The position numbers and the translations under genes are program-made. A stretch of DNA of 64,000 nt from Acidimicrobiaceae bacterium (lineage in GTDB: Bacteria > Actinomycetota > Acidimicrobiia > Acidimicrobiales > Aldehydirespiratoraceae), in contig VXTM01000009.1 of NCBI GenBank assembly GCA_009837445.1, forward strand, positions 85,352 through 149,351, given 5' to 3'. Positions 25,224-33,575 of the stretch are shown piece after piece. Position 1 is the stretch's first letter. Each line of letters starts with the position of its first letter. The notes under the pieces are model-generated. The model was not told where the DNA came from, did not search any database, and worked only from the letters and a program-made list of their open reading frames with translations.

Positions 25224-25724
25224 GTGCCCACGGAGGGCGAGCACCAGTTCGTCGGGGTGCTGCATGAGTTTGCGTCGAACTATGCGCACATCATGAACGT
25301 GGCGCTTGATGTTCCCGCGGCCGTGTCGGAGGCGTTTGGGGTGCGGGGCTATGTGCCGGTTGTGGGCACCGTAGATGGCGCGGAGCTGACCGCCACGCTG
25401 GTGCCTGTCGGTGGTGGGCGTCATCGGCTGTTTCTGAACAACTCGGTCCGCTCCGCAATCGGCAAGGGTGCAGGCGACTTGGTGGAGGTCCGGATCCGTC
25501 TCGACCGCCGCGACCGCACACCTGAGACACCGACGGAGCTGCAGGAGGCTCTGGCCGACGAGGGCGCTACCGCGGCATGGGAGGCGTTGACACCGTCGAG
25601 GCGCAAGGAGTTGCTGGTGTGGCTGGCTGATGCGAAGCGCGAGCAAACCCGCGCCGGTCGCATCAAGCGCATCGTGCAGACTGCAATCGAGGAGGGCACA
25701 CCTCGACTGGAGAGCGGGAGGTGA
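25224..25724 (+). CDS. DUF1905 / YdeI-OmdA family protein
   Basis: A 166-residue protein. Residues about 5-95 form a DUF1905-like beta-barrel (FVGVLHEFA, VPVVGTVDG, RLFLNNSVRSAIGK, GDLVEVRIRLD). Residues about 105-160 match the helical OmdA/YdeI 'bacteriocin-protection' segment (AWEALTPSRRKELLVWLADAK, RAGRIKRIVQTA). These proteins are small and cytoplasmic and have no clear biochemical role. It starts with GTG 73 bp after tcmP and overlaps the next gene by 4 bp (GTGA). Confidence 0.8.
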   Translation: MPTEGEHQFVGVLHEFASNYAHIMNVALDVPAAVSEAFGVRGYVPVVGTVDGAELTATLVPVGGGRHRLFLNNSVRSAIGKGAGDLVEVRIRLDRRDRTPETPTELQEALADEGATAAWEALTPSRRKELLVWLADAKREQTRAGRIKRIVQTAIEEGTPRLESGR

Positions 25725-26071
25725 CGGGCGTGGCAGGCGATGCGTTGCAAAGGGTGCGGGAGATATGCCTGGCTTTGCCTGACACCAAGGAGACGCTGAC
25801 CTGGGGGTCGCCCTACTTCCGGGTCGGCGACAAGATCTTCGCCGGATACGGCGAGACCGACGGCAGGCCGACGGTGGGATTCAAGCTGGAGAAGCCGCAC
25901 GCCGAGGCCATCGTCGCCGACCCTCGGTTCACGCCGTCGAAGTATGTGGGACGCCACGGCTGGGTGACGATGGACCTCGCCGACGTCGACGACTGGGGCC
26001 ACGTCGAGGACCTGATCCTCGAGAGCTTCCACCTCATCGCGCCCAAGCGCACCCTGGCGAAGCTGGACTAG
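25721..26071 (+). CDS. MmcQ/YjbR family protein
   Basis: A 116-residue protein with the YjbR/CyaY-like pattern: VREICLALPDTKETLTWGSPYFRVGDKIFA, TVGFKLE and a C-terminal ESFHLIAPKRTLAKL helix. Members are small double-wing DNA-binding-like proteins without a clear function. It starts with GTG overlapping the upstream stop, so the two form one transcription unit. Its last 4 bp overlap the end of the cupin gene on the opposite strand. Confidence 0.85.
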   Translation: MTGVAGDALQRVREICLALPDTKETLTWGSPYFRVGDKIFAGYGETDGRPTVGFKLEKPHAEAIVADPRFTPSKYVGRHGWVTMDLADVDDWGHVEDLILESFHLIAPKRTLAKLD

Positions 26072-26682
26072 CGCGACGGCGAGCGGTCGGGGCGGGCCTC
26101 GACTATGTGGCCGGCGTCGTCGTAGGGGCGCCACTCGCCGCTGCGGGCGTGCCAGAAGCGTCGACCGGCGAGCCTCTCGAGGGCCAGGCCGTAACAGTGG
26201 AAGTTGGTGGCCGCACCCTCGATGTGGATCGAGTGCACATCGTCGCTGAGCAGCGCCACCCCGGTGCCCTGCTCGACCACCACCTCCTGCTGCACCTGGG
26301 GCTCGCCCGAGCCCCCGCAGGGGCCGTACAGGCGGTTCAGCTCCTGGCCCCGCATCCCCACGATCACCGCCCAGGTGTTGTGCTCGTGCGGCGGTGCAGA
26401 CGTGCCGTCGGACACGCACTGCACGTACAGCGCCAACTCGTCATCGTCGTTCTGCGCGATCCGGTAGCTCACCGAACTCCCGGGAGTGTCCGGGGGCGGG
26501 AAGTCTGCGTCACCGAACAAGTCGCCGCGCTCGGCCAACTCCAGCAGCCGCTCCCTGATTCGCTCCAGGCCGGCCCGGTCGATGCCGCCGTGCTGGCGGC
26601 CGTGGGCGTCGATCTTGGCGATGTCGTCCATCGCGCCGGCAACCGCCGCGGCTCGCTCGGCTGCCCGGTCCTTCTCGCTCAT
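26068..26682 (-). CDS. cupin / cysteine-dioxygenase-like metal-binding protein
   Basis: About 204 residues. After an N-terminal helical part, the cupin motif PPHEHNTWAVIVGMRGQELNR gives two histidines and a glutamate for a metal. A second motif, SDDVHSIHIEG and NFHCYGLALER, supplies further histidines. It resembles cysteine-dioxygenase-type or COG5553-type cupins; the substrate is not known. The ATG at 26682 is used, but a GTG at 26709 in the same frame is possible because the GGGGGAG before the ATG is only 2 bp away. Confidence 0.75.
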   Translation of the reverse strand: MSEKDRAAERAAAVAGAMDDIAKIDAHGRQHGGIDRAGLERIRERLLELAERGDLFGDADFPPPDTPGSSVSYRIAQNDDDELALYVQCVSDGTSAPPHEHNTWAVIVGMRGQELNRLYGPCGGSGEPQVQQEVVVEQGTGVALLSDDVHSIHIEGAATNFHCYGLALERLAGRRFWHARSGEWRPYDDAGHIVEARPDRSPSR

Positions 26683-26818
26683 GGCTCCCCCGGCTCGACT
26701 GTCCAACACAGAGTATGGGACGGCGGTCCAGCGGCGCTCTCACCGGCCTCTCGGTTTGTGCACCGGGCTAGGTTCGACGCACACCAGCAGTCGGTCTGCC
26801 TACAGAATCGTGGCACGC

Positions 26819-28087
26819 ATGGCAAGCAAGAGAAGCGCAGGCCTCATACTCCACCGCCGCAACGCCGCCGGTGAGATCGAAGTGCTGCTCGTGCATCCCG
26901 GCGGACCGTTCTGGGCCAGGAAGGACGAGCACTCCTGGTCGATCCCCAAGGGCGAGTTCGCCGAGGGCGAGGATGCCGAGACAGTGGCGCTGCGGGAGTT
27001 CGAGGAGGAGTTGGGGTCGCCACCGCCGGCCGGGTCGAGGGTCTTCCTCGGCGAGTTCGGCGAGCCGAGCCGCAAGAAGATCAGCGCGTGGGCATTAGAG
27101 GCGGACTTCGACGCGACCCATGTGACCAGCAACACCTTCGAACTCGAATGGCCTCCCCGCTCCGGCAGGGTCCAGGAGTTCCCCGAGGTGGACAAGGCGG
27201 CCTGGTGGATGATCGACGAGGCCCGGGCGAAGCTGCACAAGGGCCAAGCCCCTCTCTTGGACGCCCTGGCCAACGTCCTCGATGACGGCCGGGGCGAGAA
27301 TGGCGGCGCGACCAGAGCGGGCCCTGCCCGGGAAGCGCGGCTGGCGATCCGGACGGGCGAGCACACTGGGCCCACCGCCCATCTGGCCCCGGGATGCGTC
27401 CAAGCCAATCTGGTCGTGCTGCCCCGGGCGTTGGCCGCCGACTTCATCGCCTTCGCGGAGCGCAACCCCAAGCCGTGTCCCATCGTGGAGGTCATCGAAT
27501 GCGGCACGGAGGCGGTGAGCAGCGCTCCCGGCAGCGATCTGCGCACCGACGCGCCCCGATACCGGTTGCTCGCCGACGGAGTCCACACCGACTCGGCCAC
27601 CGACGCCACCGCATGGTGGCGCGACGACCTGGTGTCGGTGCTGCTGGGATGCAGCTTCAGCTTCGAGGCCGCCCTGATGCGGGCCGGGCTGCCGGTCCGC
27701 CACATCGAGCAGAACTGCAACGTGCCCATGTACATCACCGACCAGCAGTGCGAACCCGCGGGCGAATTCGAAGGCCCGCTGGTCGTGTCGATGCGGCCCA
27801 TGCCCTCCGACATGGTCGATCAGGCCCGGTGGATCACCGAGGCCTACCCTCAGGCCCACGGCGGTCCGGTCCATGCCGGGGATCCGGCCGGGCTGGGTAT
27901 CTCAGACCTCAACGCCCCGGACTTCGGCGACTCGGTGGACATCCACGACGACGAGGTGCCCGTGTTCTGGGCCTGCGGCGTCACGCCGCAAGTGGCGCTG
28001 GCCAACGCCGCACCTGACTTAGCCATCGTCCACGAACCCGGCCACATGTTCATCACCGACCTGCCCGCCGACCCGATCTTCCGGTAG
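26819..28087 (+). CDS. NUDIX hydrolase fused to DUF1445 (D-glutamate cyclase-like) domain
   Basis: A 422-residue protein with two domains in one uninterrupted frame. Residues about 5-150 are a NUDIX hydrolase with a full Nudix box (GEFAEGEDAETVALREFEEE). Residues about 165-422 are a near-complete DUF1445/YcsI-like protein: LAIRTGEHTGPTAHLAPG, QANLVVLPRALAADF, WRDDLVSVLLGCSFSFE, HIEQNCNVPMY and VFWACGVTPQ. NUDIX proteins cleave nucleoside-diphosphate-X compounds; DUF1445 members have been called putative hydro-lyases or D-glutamate cyclases. The two are normally separate proteins. The start is the ATG at 26819, with a GTG at 26810 also possible. The gap 26683-26818 shows nothing recognisable. 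Confidence 0.85.
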   Translation: MASKRSAGLILHRRNAAGEIEVLLVHPGGPFWARKDEHSWSIPKGEFAEGEDAETVALREFEEELGSPPPAGSRVFLGEFGEPSRKKISAWALEADFDATHVTSNTFELEWPPRSGRVQEFPEVDKAAWWMIDEARAKLHKGQAPLLDALANVLDDGRGENGGATRAGPAREARLAIRTGEHTGPTAHLAPGCVQANLVVLPRALAADFIAFAERNPKPCPIVEVIECGTEAVSSAPGSDLRTDAPRYRLLADGVHTDSATDATAWWRDDLVSVLLGCSFSFEAALMRAGLPVRHIEQNCNVPMYITDQQCEPAGEFEGPLVVSMRPMPSDMVDQARWITEAYPQAHGGPVHAGDPAGLGISDLNAPDFGDSVDIHDDEVPVFWACGVTPQVALANAAPDLAIVHEPGHMFITDLPADPIFR

Positions 28088-28205
28088 AAATGGGGAACTA
28101 TCGCCTTCATTCGCCGGAAGTTCGGAAGAGCAGAGGGCGCCCAGCCGACTGGGGCTGAGCCGAGCGGTTCCAGGCACGGATTGGGGTCCACCTACACTGC
28201 AAGCC

Positions 28206-28562
28206 ATGGCTGCAGCCTTCGACCTGGTCACCCTCGATTCGCCCCGAACCGACGACTTGGCGGAGTTCTGGAGCGCAGCTCTCGGGCTTGTCGAAGTGCA
28301 GCGCGAGGACGGCGACCGCTGGATCGTGCTGGCCAGCCCCAACGGGCAGCGCCGGATCGGGCTCCAGCGGGGAGCCCATGTCACGGGGAGCGTGCACCTG
28401 GACCTCGCCTGCCACCCTGACGAGTTCGAGGCTGAGTTGGCTCGGCTGCTCACCCTCGGGGCGTCAGAATGCCAGCCGCCCCGCATCGAGCCCTACGGCA
28501 AGATCGCCAACCTCGCCGACCCCGACGGCAACCTGTTCGACCTGTGCGCGTACGTGAGTTGA
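28206..28562 (+). CDS. VOC family protein (glyoxalase-like)
   Basis: A 118-residue protein with the two beta-alpha-beta-beta-beta modules of the vicinal-oxygen-chelate fold: FDLVTLDSPRTDDLAEFWSAALG at the start and ANLADPDGNLFDLCAY at the end. The second half of a metal site (Glu or Asp near the end, His67 in SVHLDLACH) can be seen. Members include glyoxalases, dioxygenases and resistance proteins, so no substrate can be named. It stands alone, 118 bp after the NUDIX fusion gene. Confidence 0.83.
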   Translation: MAAAFDLVTLDSPRTDDLAEFWSAALGLVEVQREDGDRWIVLASPNGQRRIGLQRGAHVTGSVHLDLACHPDEFEAELARLLTLGASECQPPRIEPYGKIANLADPDGNLFDLCAYVS

Positions 28563-28571
28563 GTCGCGCCG

Positions 28572-28607
28572 GCAGGCGGGGCGCCGAACGAGCGACGCCC
28601 CGCCTGC
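28572..28607. terminator. strong bidirectional hairpin
   Basis: A perfect 12-bp inverted repeat, GCAGGCGGGGCG (28572-28583) and CGCCCCGCCTGC (28596-28607), with a 12-base loop. It lies exactly between the converging ends of the VOC gene and the substrate-binding protein gene. There is no T-run; the very GC-rich stem is usual in high-GC actinobacteria. Confidence 0.7.
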
Positions 28608-28631
28608 GGCGAAGTCAAGGCCTGAAGAGGA

Positions 28632-29768
28632 TCAGCTGAGACCGGGCGCGCCCGCGCAGAAGGAGTTGTCCACCACGGTGGCCGCCGACAGGTCGTCGGG
28701 ATACTCGATGCCCCGGTTGTCGAAGGTCGGCTTGAGGATCTCGATCAGCCCGTTGACGCGGCCCTCGTCCATCGAGCAGTACGTTCCGTCGGGGCTGTTG
28801 GCCATGATGCCGTCGGCGAACATCTCCTTGGCCTTGTCGTTGATGCCCGTCGACAGCTCCCAGTAGGTGTTGTACTCGGCGTTGAGCGAGATGAGCGCGT
28901 TGGCGATGGGATCGGGGTCCGCGAAGAAGTCGACCCAGGCCTGCGCCAGCATGGGCACCAGCAGCTCCAGACAGGGCGAGAGCTCCTCGAGCCGGTCGGC
29001 GCGAACGCTGTACATGGCCGGATAGTCCTCGAAGCCCAGATCGTGGATGAGGAAGAACGACACATCGGCCGGGGCGCCGTTGTTCCACTCGATCTCGTTC
29101 TCGTACTTGTAGATCTCGTTGGTGGCGAAGCCCTGCTGGAGGATCCCGCCGTTGCTCTCGATGAACTGGTCGGGTGCGCCCGCGTAGGACGGGTCGAGCT
29201 GATCCTCGGTCATGAATCCCGAACTCACGATGAAGTCCACATAGGTAGACCCGTCGAAGTACAGGAACCGGGCCCCGCTCGCGGCCATGTCCGCAGGCTC
29301 GGAAATGTCGTAGCGCGCGGGGTTCCACATCACCATCTGCGGGTTGATGTCGAGCGTCTTGGCCACACCGATGACGGCGTTGGTCCCGGCGTCCTTGGCC
29401 GCGTCCGACGTGTTGACATATCCGAGGGTGATGTCGCTGTCCTCGTACATCACTGAGGTGACCGGGCTGAAGGAGATGGCGTCTCCACCGGCTCGGATCT
29501 CCACCGTCTCGATGCCGCCGACCTTGTACTGCTCCTGGATGGGACCGCTGTAGCGGAACGTCTCCGGGTCGGACGTGCCGTTCGGACCGATTAGCTGGTA
29601 CGTGCCGATGTGCTCGATCTCGGGCCACCAGTCCGTCTGGATCACCAGGTTCGTCGGACAGACCGTCGAACTGGCCGCGTCGTCATCGTCGCCACCGCTG
29701 CAGGCCGCAGCCACGAGGCCGACCGCCAGGAGCAAGGCGAGGTACCTTGTGATGTGTCTAGATGCCAT
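28632..29768 (-). CDS. NMT1/THI5-like ABC transporter substrate-binding lipoprotein (copy 1)
   Basis: A 378-residue lipoprotein with signal helix and lipobox VAAAC (Cys23). The mature part starts with LVIQTDWWPEIEHIGTYQLIG, the NMT1/THI5 'DWxP...H' ligand-pocket pattern, and continues with IEIRAG-like, YVNTSDAAKDAG and MVMWNPARYD segments. It is paralogous to the protein at 36150-37412 (LQTDWYPSPEH, ANTDEQ, ILMWNPEEL). It would capture a small substrate for the permease and ATPase encoded just upstream on the same strand. Family members bind pyrimidine-type vitamin precursors, riboflavin, taurine or similar ligands. AAGGGGGA lies 7 bp before the ATG. Confidence 0.85.
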   Translation of the reverse strand: MASRHITRYLALLLAVGLVAAACSGGDDDDAASSTVCPTNLVIQTDWWPEIEHIGTYQLIGPNGTSDPETFRYSGPIQEQYKVGGIETVEIRAGGDAISFSPVTSVMYEDSDITLGYVNTSDAAKDAGTNAVIGVAKTLDINPQMVMWNPARYDISEPADMAASGARFLYFDGSTYVDFIVSSGFMTEDQLDPSYAGAPDQFIESNGGILQQGFATNEIYKYENEIEWNNGAPADVSFFLIHDLGFEDYPAMYSVRADRLEELSPCLELLVPMLAQAWVDFFADPDPIANALISLNAEYNTYWELSTGINDKAKEMFADGIMANSPDGTYCSMDEGRVNGLIEILKPTFDNRGIEYPDDLSAATVVDNSFCAGAPGLS

Positions 29769-29816
29769 TGGGTATCCCCCTTTTTTAGGTGAAATTGCCG
29801 CAGCCGCCGAGGCAGC

Positions 29817-30695
29817 TCACGTGTAGTTCCGCGCTGACTCATGCCAGTGCTTGAGCGTTCGATTCGAGATCCACCCCACGATGAGGAAGATCGCGATCCC
29901 GAAGAGGCAGGCGACGATCGTCGCAGTGAACAGTTCCGGGATCCTGGTGTCCTTCTGGTAGTTGTCGATCAGCCGGCCCAGCCCGATCTCACCCTGGCGG
30001 AAGAAGAAGTCACCGACTACTGCACCGATCACGCTGCCGCCGGCCGCGATTCGCATGCCGGTCAAGAAGGCCGGCATCGCTCCGGGCATCTCCAGGCGCC
30101 ACAGGCGGGTGAGCCAGCTGGCGTGATGGAGCGTGAACAGGTCGTGATGGCCTTCCTTGGCCGATTGCAGCCCGAACAGCGTGTTGGTGATGACCGGGAA
30201 GATCGCGATCAAGACGCACACCACGACCCTGGCGGGGATCCCGAAGCCGTACCAGTTCCGGATCAACGGCACCAGAGCGAGGATGGGCGTCACCTGGATG
30301 ATGACCGCGTAAGGGAATATCGACCTCTCAGCCCACTTCGCGGTGTTCATCACGATGGCCAGGATGACCCCGATCGCGATTGAGATTCCGAGCCCGATCA
30401 GCGCCACGCGGCTGGTTACCAGCAGCGCCTCGAGGATCGGCTTGAGTCCCTTGCGGTCCTCCCAGACGAGCAGGCCGTCCTCGAAGACGGTGTGCGGCGC
30501 GGGCAGCGCGGTGCGCCGCCTGACCGCGTCCATGCGGACGTAGGAGATGAAGTACCACGCTCCGATGATCAGAATGAACGTGATCAGCGGCGCGAGATAT
30601 GTCCAGGCCGCCGCGCCCCTGCGGGCCTCGTCCTCGTCCTCGTCGGCGTCCACCTCGCTGAGGGCCGGCTCGATCTCGTGATCGGCTTCACTCAT
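29817..30695 (-). CDS. ABC transporter permease (SsuC/TauC/ThiX type)
   Basis: A 292-residue inner-membrane protein. An acidic N-terminus of about 30 residues precedes six or so membrane helices. The cytoplasmic coupling loop is around ASWLTRLWRLEMPGAMPAFLTGMRIAAGGSVIGAVVGDFF, matching the EAA-type loop of this family. The ATG at 30695 is chosen because GGAGG lies 6 bp upstream. It overlaps the end of the ATPase gene by 8 bp. The substrate should be the ligand of the two NMT1-like lipoproteins in this cluster. Confidence 0.87.
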   Translation of the reverse strand: MSEADHEIEPALSEVDADEDEDEARRGAAAWTYLAPLITFILIIGAWYFISYVRMDAVRRRTALPAPHTVFEDGLLVWEDRKGLKPILEALLVTSRVALIGLGISIAIGVILAIVMNTAKWAERSIFPYAVIIQVTPILALVPLIRNWYGFGIPARVVVCVLIAIFPVITNTLFGLQSAKEGHHDLFTLHHASWLTRLWRLEMPGAMPAFLTGMRIAAGGSVIGAVVGDFFFRQGEIGLGRLIDNYQKDTRIPELFTATIVACLFGIAIFLIVGWISNRTLKHWHESARNYT

Positions 30696-31449
30696 GCGAT
30701 GCCTCCGATGCATGGGCGCCCTCAAGGGCGACCGACACCTCGCCGCAGAGTTCGCCGAACCTCGCGTCGAACCTCAAGTCCGCCTGGCGCGGATAGCCGA
30801 ACGGGACCGCGTACTCGGACAGGATCCGGCCCGGCCGCGCTGACATGACCATCACCCGGGTGGACATGAACACGGCCTCGCTGATCGAGTGGGTAATGAA
30901 CAGGCCGGCGAACCCTTCGCGCTGAAAGAGCGCCTGCGTCTCCTCGTTCAGCCGCTGGCGGGTGATCTCGTCCACTGCCGCGAAGGGCTCATCGAACAGG
31001 AACAGCGGCGGGGCGAGCGTCAGCGTGCGAGCCAGGGAAACCCGCATCTTCATGCCCCCCGACAGGGACTTCGGGTAGTGGCGCTCGAATCCGGTCAGGC
31101 CGACCAGCTCGATCGCCTCACTGGCCAGCCGCTTCCTCTCGGCCTTTGGGAACCCGTGAAGCTGCGGGAGCAGTTCGACGTTGTTCTGAACATTGCGCCA
31201 GTCCAGAAGCGTCGCGTCCTGGAAGACGTAGCCGATCCGCTCGCGGTCGGCCTCCACCCGACCCGAAGTCGGTTCCAGCAGGCCCGAAGCGATTCTCAAC
31301 AGCGTGGACTTGCCGCAGCCCGAAGGGCCCACGATCGTGACGAACTCTCCCATCGAGACGCTGAAGCTGATCCCGTCGAGGGCCTCGGTGCCGTCGGGGA
31401 AGGTCATGGAGATTTTGTCGAACCTAAGAGCAGGCGCAGCGTCGCTCAC
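30688..31449 (-). CDS. ABC transporter ATP-binding protein (SsuB/TauB/ThiZ type)
   Basis: A 253-residue ATPase. Walker A is GPSGCGKST (about 41-49), the Q-loop is GYVFQDATLLDW, the signature is SLSGGMKMRVSLART, Walker B is LFLFDEPFAAVD and the switch His is in FITHSISEA. It powers the permease encoded directly downstream. The start is a GTG. It lies 132 bp after the first oxygenase gene on the same strand. That gap holds only a purine-rich AAGGGGGA ribosome-type site. Confidence 0.9.
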   Translation of the reverse strand: MSDAAPALRFDKISMTFPDGTEALDGISFSVSMGEFVTIVGPSGCGKSTLLRIASGLLEPTSGRVEADRERIGYVFQDATLLDWRNVQNNVELLPQLHGFPKAERKRLASEAIELVGLTGFERHYPKSLSGGMKMRVSLARTLTLAPPLFLFDEPFAAVDEITRQRLNEETQALFQREGFAGLFITHSISEAVFMSTRVMVMSARPGRILSEYAVPFGYPRQADLRFDARFGELCGEVSVALEGAHASEASHE

Positions 31450-31581
31450 AGCCAGATCAGTCCCCCTTGCATTTGTCTCTCAGGCCATCGCTGTTGCTCA
31501 GCCGTCACCGAGCGAGGCTAGGTCCGGATGGCTCCACGCTCCAAACCCGCGAGGCGGTCCGCTCGGTTGGAGGCGGTCCGC

Positions 31582-32562
31582 TCAGCTGTAGGTGGTTGTC
31601 TTGCGGAGCATCTCCTCCAGCCACTCCCCCGAAGTGATGGGCTCATAGCGGGGCGGATCATCGGGCGAAGCACAGGTCGGGATGCACTCGATCACCGCGT
31701 CGTAGGCGGGAGTGTGGAAGAAGGCCACCGAGATGCGCTCACCCCAGGCTCCGTCGGCGGCCACCACCCGATGCATGGTGGACCTCCAACGGTCGTTGGT
31801 CCAGGCCGCCATCAAGTCGCCGAGGTTGACCACGAGCGAGCCCTCCACCGTGGGCACATCCTCCCATTCGCCCTCCGGCGACAGGATCTGCAGGCCCGGC
31901 ACGCCGTCGTCGTGCAGGATCGTGAGGCTTCCCCAGTCGGAATGCGGCCCCCGGCGGTACTGACCGGGCAGCGGCGGCGCCTCCAGGGCGGGATAGCACG
32001 CCGCGGACATTCCGGTGATGTGGTCAACGATCTTGTCCTCGAACCAGTGCTCGTCGAGGCCCAACGCGAGCGCCATCAGACCCATGAGCGCCGTCGCCAG
32101 ATCCTCCATCACCTTGTAGTAGCCCAGAAAAGACTCCCGGAAGTCGGGCACCAGGCCGGGATCGGGCCACAGGTTGGGCAAGAAGAACACCTCCCGGCCC
32201 TCGCGCAACCCGGCCCGGCGAGCCACCTCTGGATCGTCGAACCGGTTGATGACGTAGAACTCTCCAAGGTCGGGAGGAGTCTGATGCTCGCGGGCCAGCG
32301 CAAGCGCCGAACTGTGCACCGGCTTGTAGCCCCGACGATCCCCGCTGTCACTATGGGACTGCATCTTGTCGGCCCGAGGCAGGGCGAAGAACCGCCGGGC
32401 CGCGTCGTCAACGCGGCGCACCGCCTCCGGATCCACCCCGTGACCGGTAATCACGAGGAAGCCCACGTCCTCGCACGCTTGCCGGATCGCCTCCACCACG
32501 GCGTCACGCCGTGGGCCCGGCTCGAACGCTCCCGACAGGTCCACCAGCGGCACGCGTGACAT
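31582..32562 (-). CDS. 2OG-Fe(II) oxygenase, isopenicillin N synthase-like (paralogue 1)
   Basis: A 326-residue non-haem iron oxygenase. The DIOX_N-type start is VPLVDLSGAFEPG. The facial triad is His207-x-Asp209 (PHSDWGSLT) and His264 (STMHRVV), with Arg277 (ERISVAFF) for the 2-oxoglutarate carboxylate. It is the last of four related oxygenase genes and is closest to paralogue 2: both end with RKTTTY and share GPHSDWGSLTIL. The IPNS-like group includes fungal thymine-7-hydroxylase. With a cytosine-deaminase-like neighbour and NMT1-like transport, a pyrimidine substrate is a reasonable inference. GAGGGGGG precedes the ATG by 6 bp. Confidence 0.88.
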   Translation of the reverse strand: MSRVPLVDLSGAFEPGPRRDAVVEAIRQACEDVGFLVITGHGVDPEAVRRVDDAARRFFALPRADKMQSHSDSGDRRGYKPVHSSALALAREHQTPPDLGEFYVINRFDDPEVARRAGLREGREVFFLPNLWPDPGLVPDFRESFLGYYKVMEDLATALMGLMALALGLDEHWFEDKIVDHITGMSAACYPALEAPPLPGQYRRGPHSDWGSLTILHDDGVPGLQILSPEGEWEDVPTVEGSLVVNLGDLMAAWTNDRWRSTMHRVVAADGAWGERISVAFFHTPAYDAVIECIPTCASPDDPPRYEPITSGEWLEEMLRKTTTYS

Positions 32563-32573
32563 AGCAGCCCCCC

Positions 32574-33575
32574 TCAGTTGTAGGTGGTGGTCTTACGGAT
32601 CATCAGGTCGAGCCACTCTCCCGAGGTGATGGGCTCGTAGCGGGGCGGATCGTCGGGGGAGGTGCAGGTGGGGATGCACTCGATGCGGGCGTCGTAGGCG
32701 GGCTGGTGGAAGAACGCCACCGAGATGCGCTCGCCCCAAGCGCCGTCGGCCACCACGACCCGGTGCATGGTGGAAACCCAGCGGTCGTTGGTCCAGGCCG
32801 CCATCAAGTCGCCGATGTTGATCACGAAGGAGCCGGCGACCGCTGGGACATCCTCCCACTCGCCCTCAGGCGACAGGATCTGCAGGCCGGGCACTCCGTC
32901 GCTGTAGAGGATGGTGAGGCTGCCCCAGTCCGAGTGCGGGCCCCGGCGGAACTGCCCGGGCAGCGGCGCCGCGTCCAGAGCGGGGTAGCGCAGTGCGGCC
33001 AGACCGGTGATGTGGTCGGCGATCTTGTCGTCGAACCAGTGCTCGTCGAGGTCAAGCGCCAGCGCCATCAGACCCATGATCTTGGCCGCCAGGTCCTCCA
33101 TCACCGCGTAATAGGCCAGGAACGACTCCCGGAAGCCGGGCACCTGGTCCGGGTCGGGCCACACGTTGGGGGCGAAGAACTCCTCCCGCCCCTCGCGCAG
33201 CCCCGCCCTCCGGGCCGCCTCACGATCATCGAACCGGTTCACGAGATAGAGCTCGGCAAGGTCGGGAGGGGTGACCTCGTCACGCGAGAGCCCCAGTGTC
33301 GAACTCTGCACAGGCTTGTAGCCCCTGCGGTTGCCGACATCGCAGACGAGTTCCATCTTGTCGGTCAGGGGCAGGTTGAAGAACCGGCGGGCGGCATCAT
33401 CGATCCTCCCCACGTCCTGCTCCGACACGCCGTGGCCGGTTATGACCAGGAAGCCCACGTCCTCGCAAGCTCGCCGGATCGTGTCCACGGCCTCCTCGCG
33501 ATGCGGTCCCGGCTCGAACGCCCCCGACAGGTCCACCAGCGGAACCCGGGAAACCACCCCCGCCGAGACCGTCAT
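32574..33575 (-). CDS. 2OG-Fe(II) oxygenase, isopenicillin N synthase-like (paralogue 2)
   Basis: A 333-residue paralogue with the same catalytic set: His214, Asp216, His271 and Arg284. The ATG at 33575 shares one base with the stop of paralogue 3 (TGATG), which fixes the start. It is separated from paralogue 1 by 11 bp. Differences from paralogue 1 cluster around residues 65-110 (KMELVCDVGNRRGYKPVQSS), a region that often lines the substrate pocket. That suggests related but distinct substrates or successive oxidation steps. Confidence 0.88.
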   Translation of the reverse strand: MTVSAGVVSRVPLVDLSGAFEPGPHREEAVDTIRRACEDVGFLVITGHGVSEQDVGRIDDAARRFFNLPLTDKMELVCDVGNRRGYKPVQSSTLGLSRDEVTPPDLAELYLVNRFDDREAARRAGLREGREEFFAPNVWPDPDQVPGFRESFLAYYAVMEDLAAKIMGLMALALDLDEHWFDDKIADHITGLAALRYPALDAAPLPGQFRRGPHSDWGSLTILYSDGVPGLQILSPEGEWEDVPAVAGSFVINIGDLMAAWTNDRWVSTMHRVVVADGAWGERISVAFFHQPAYDARIECIPTCTSPDDPPRYEPITSGEWLDLMIRKTTTYN

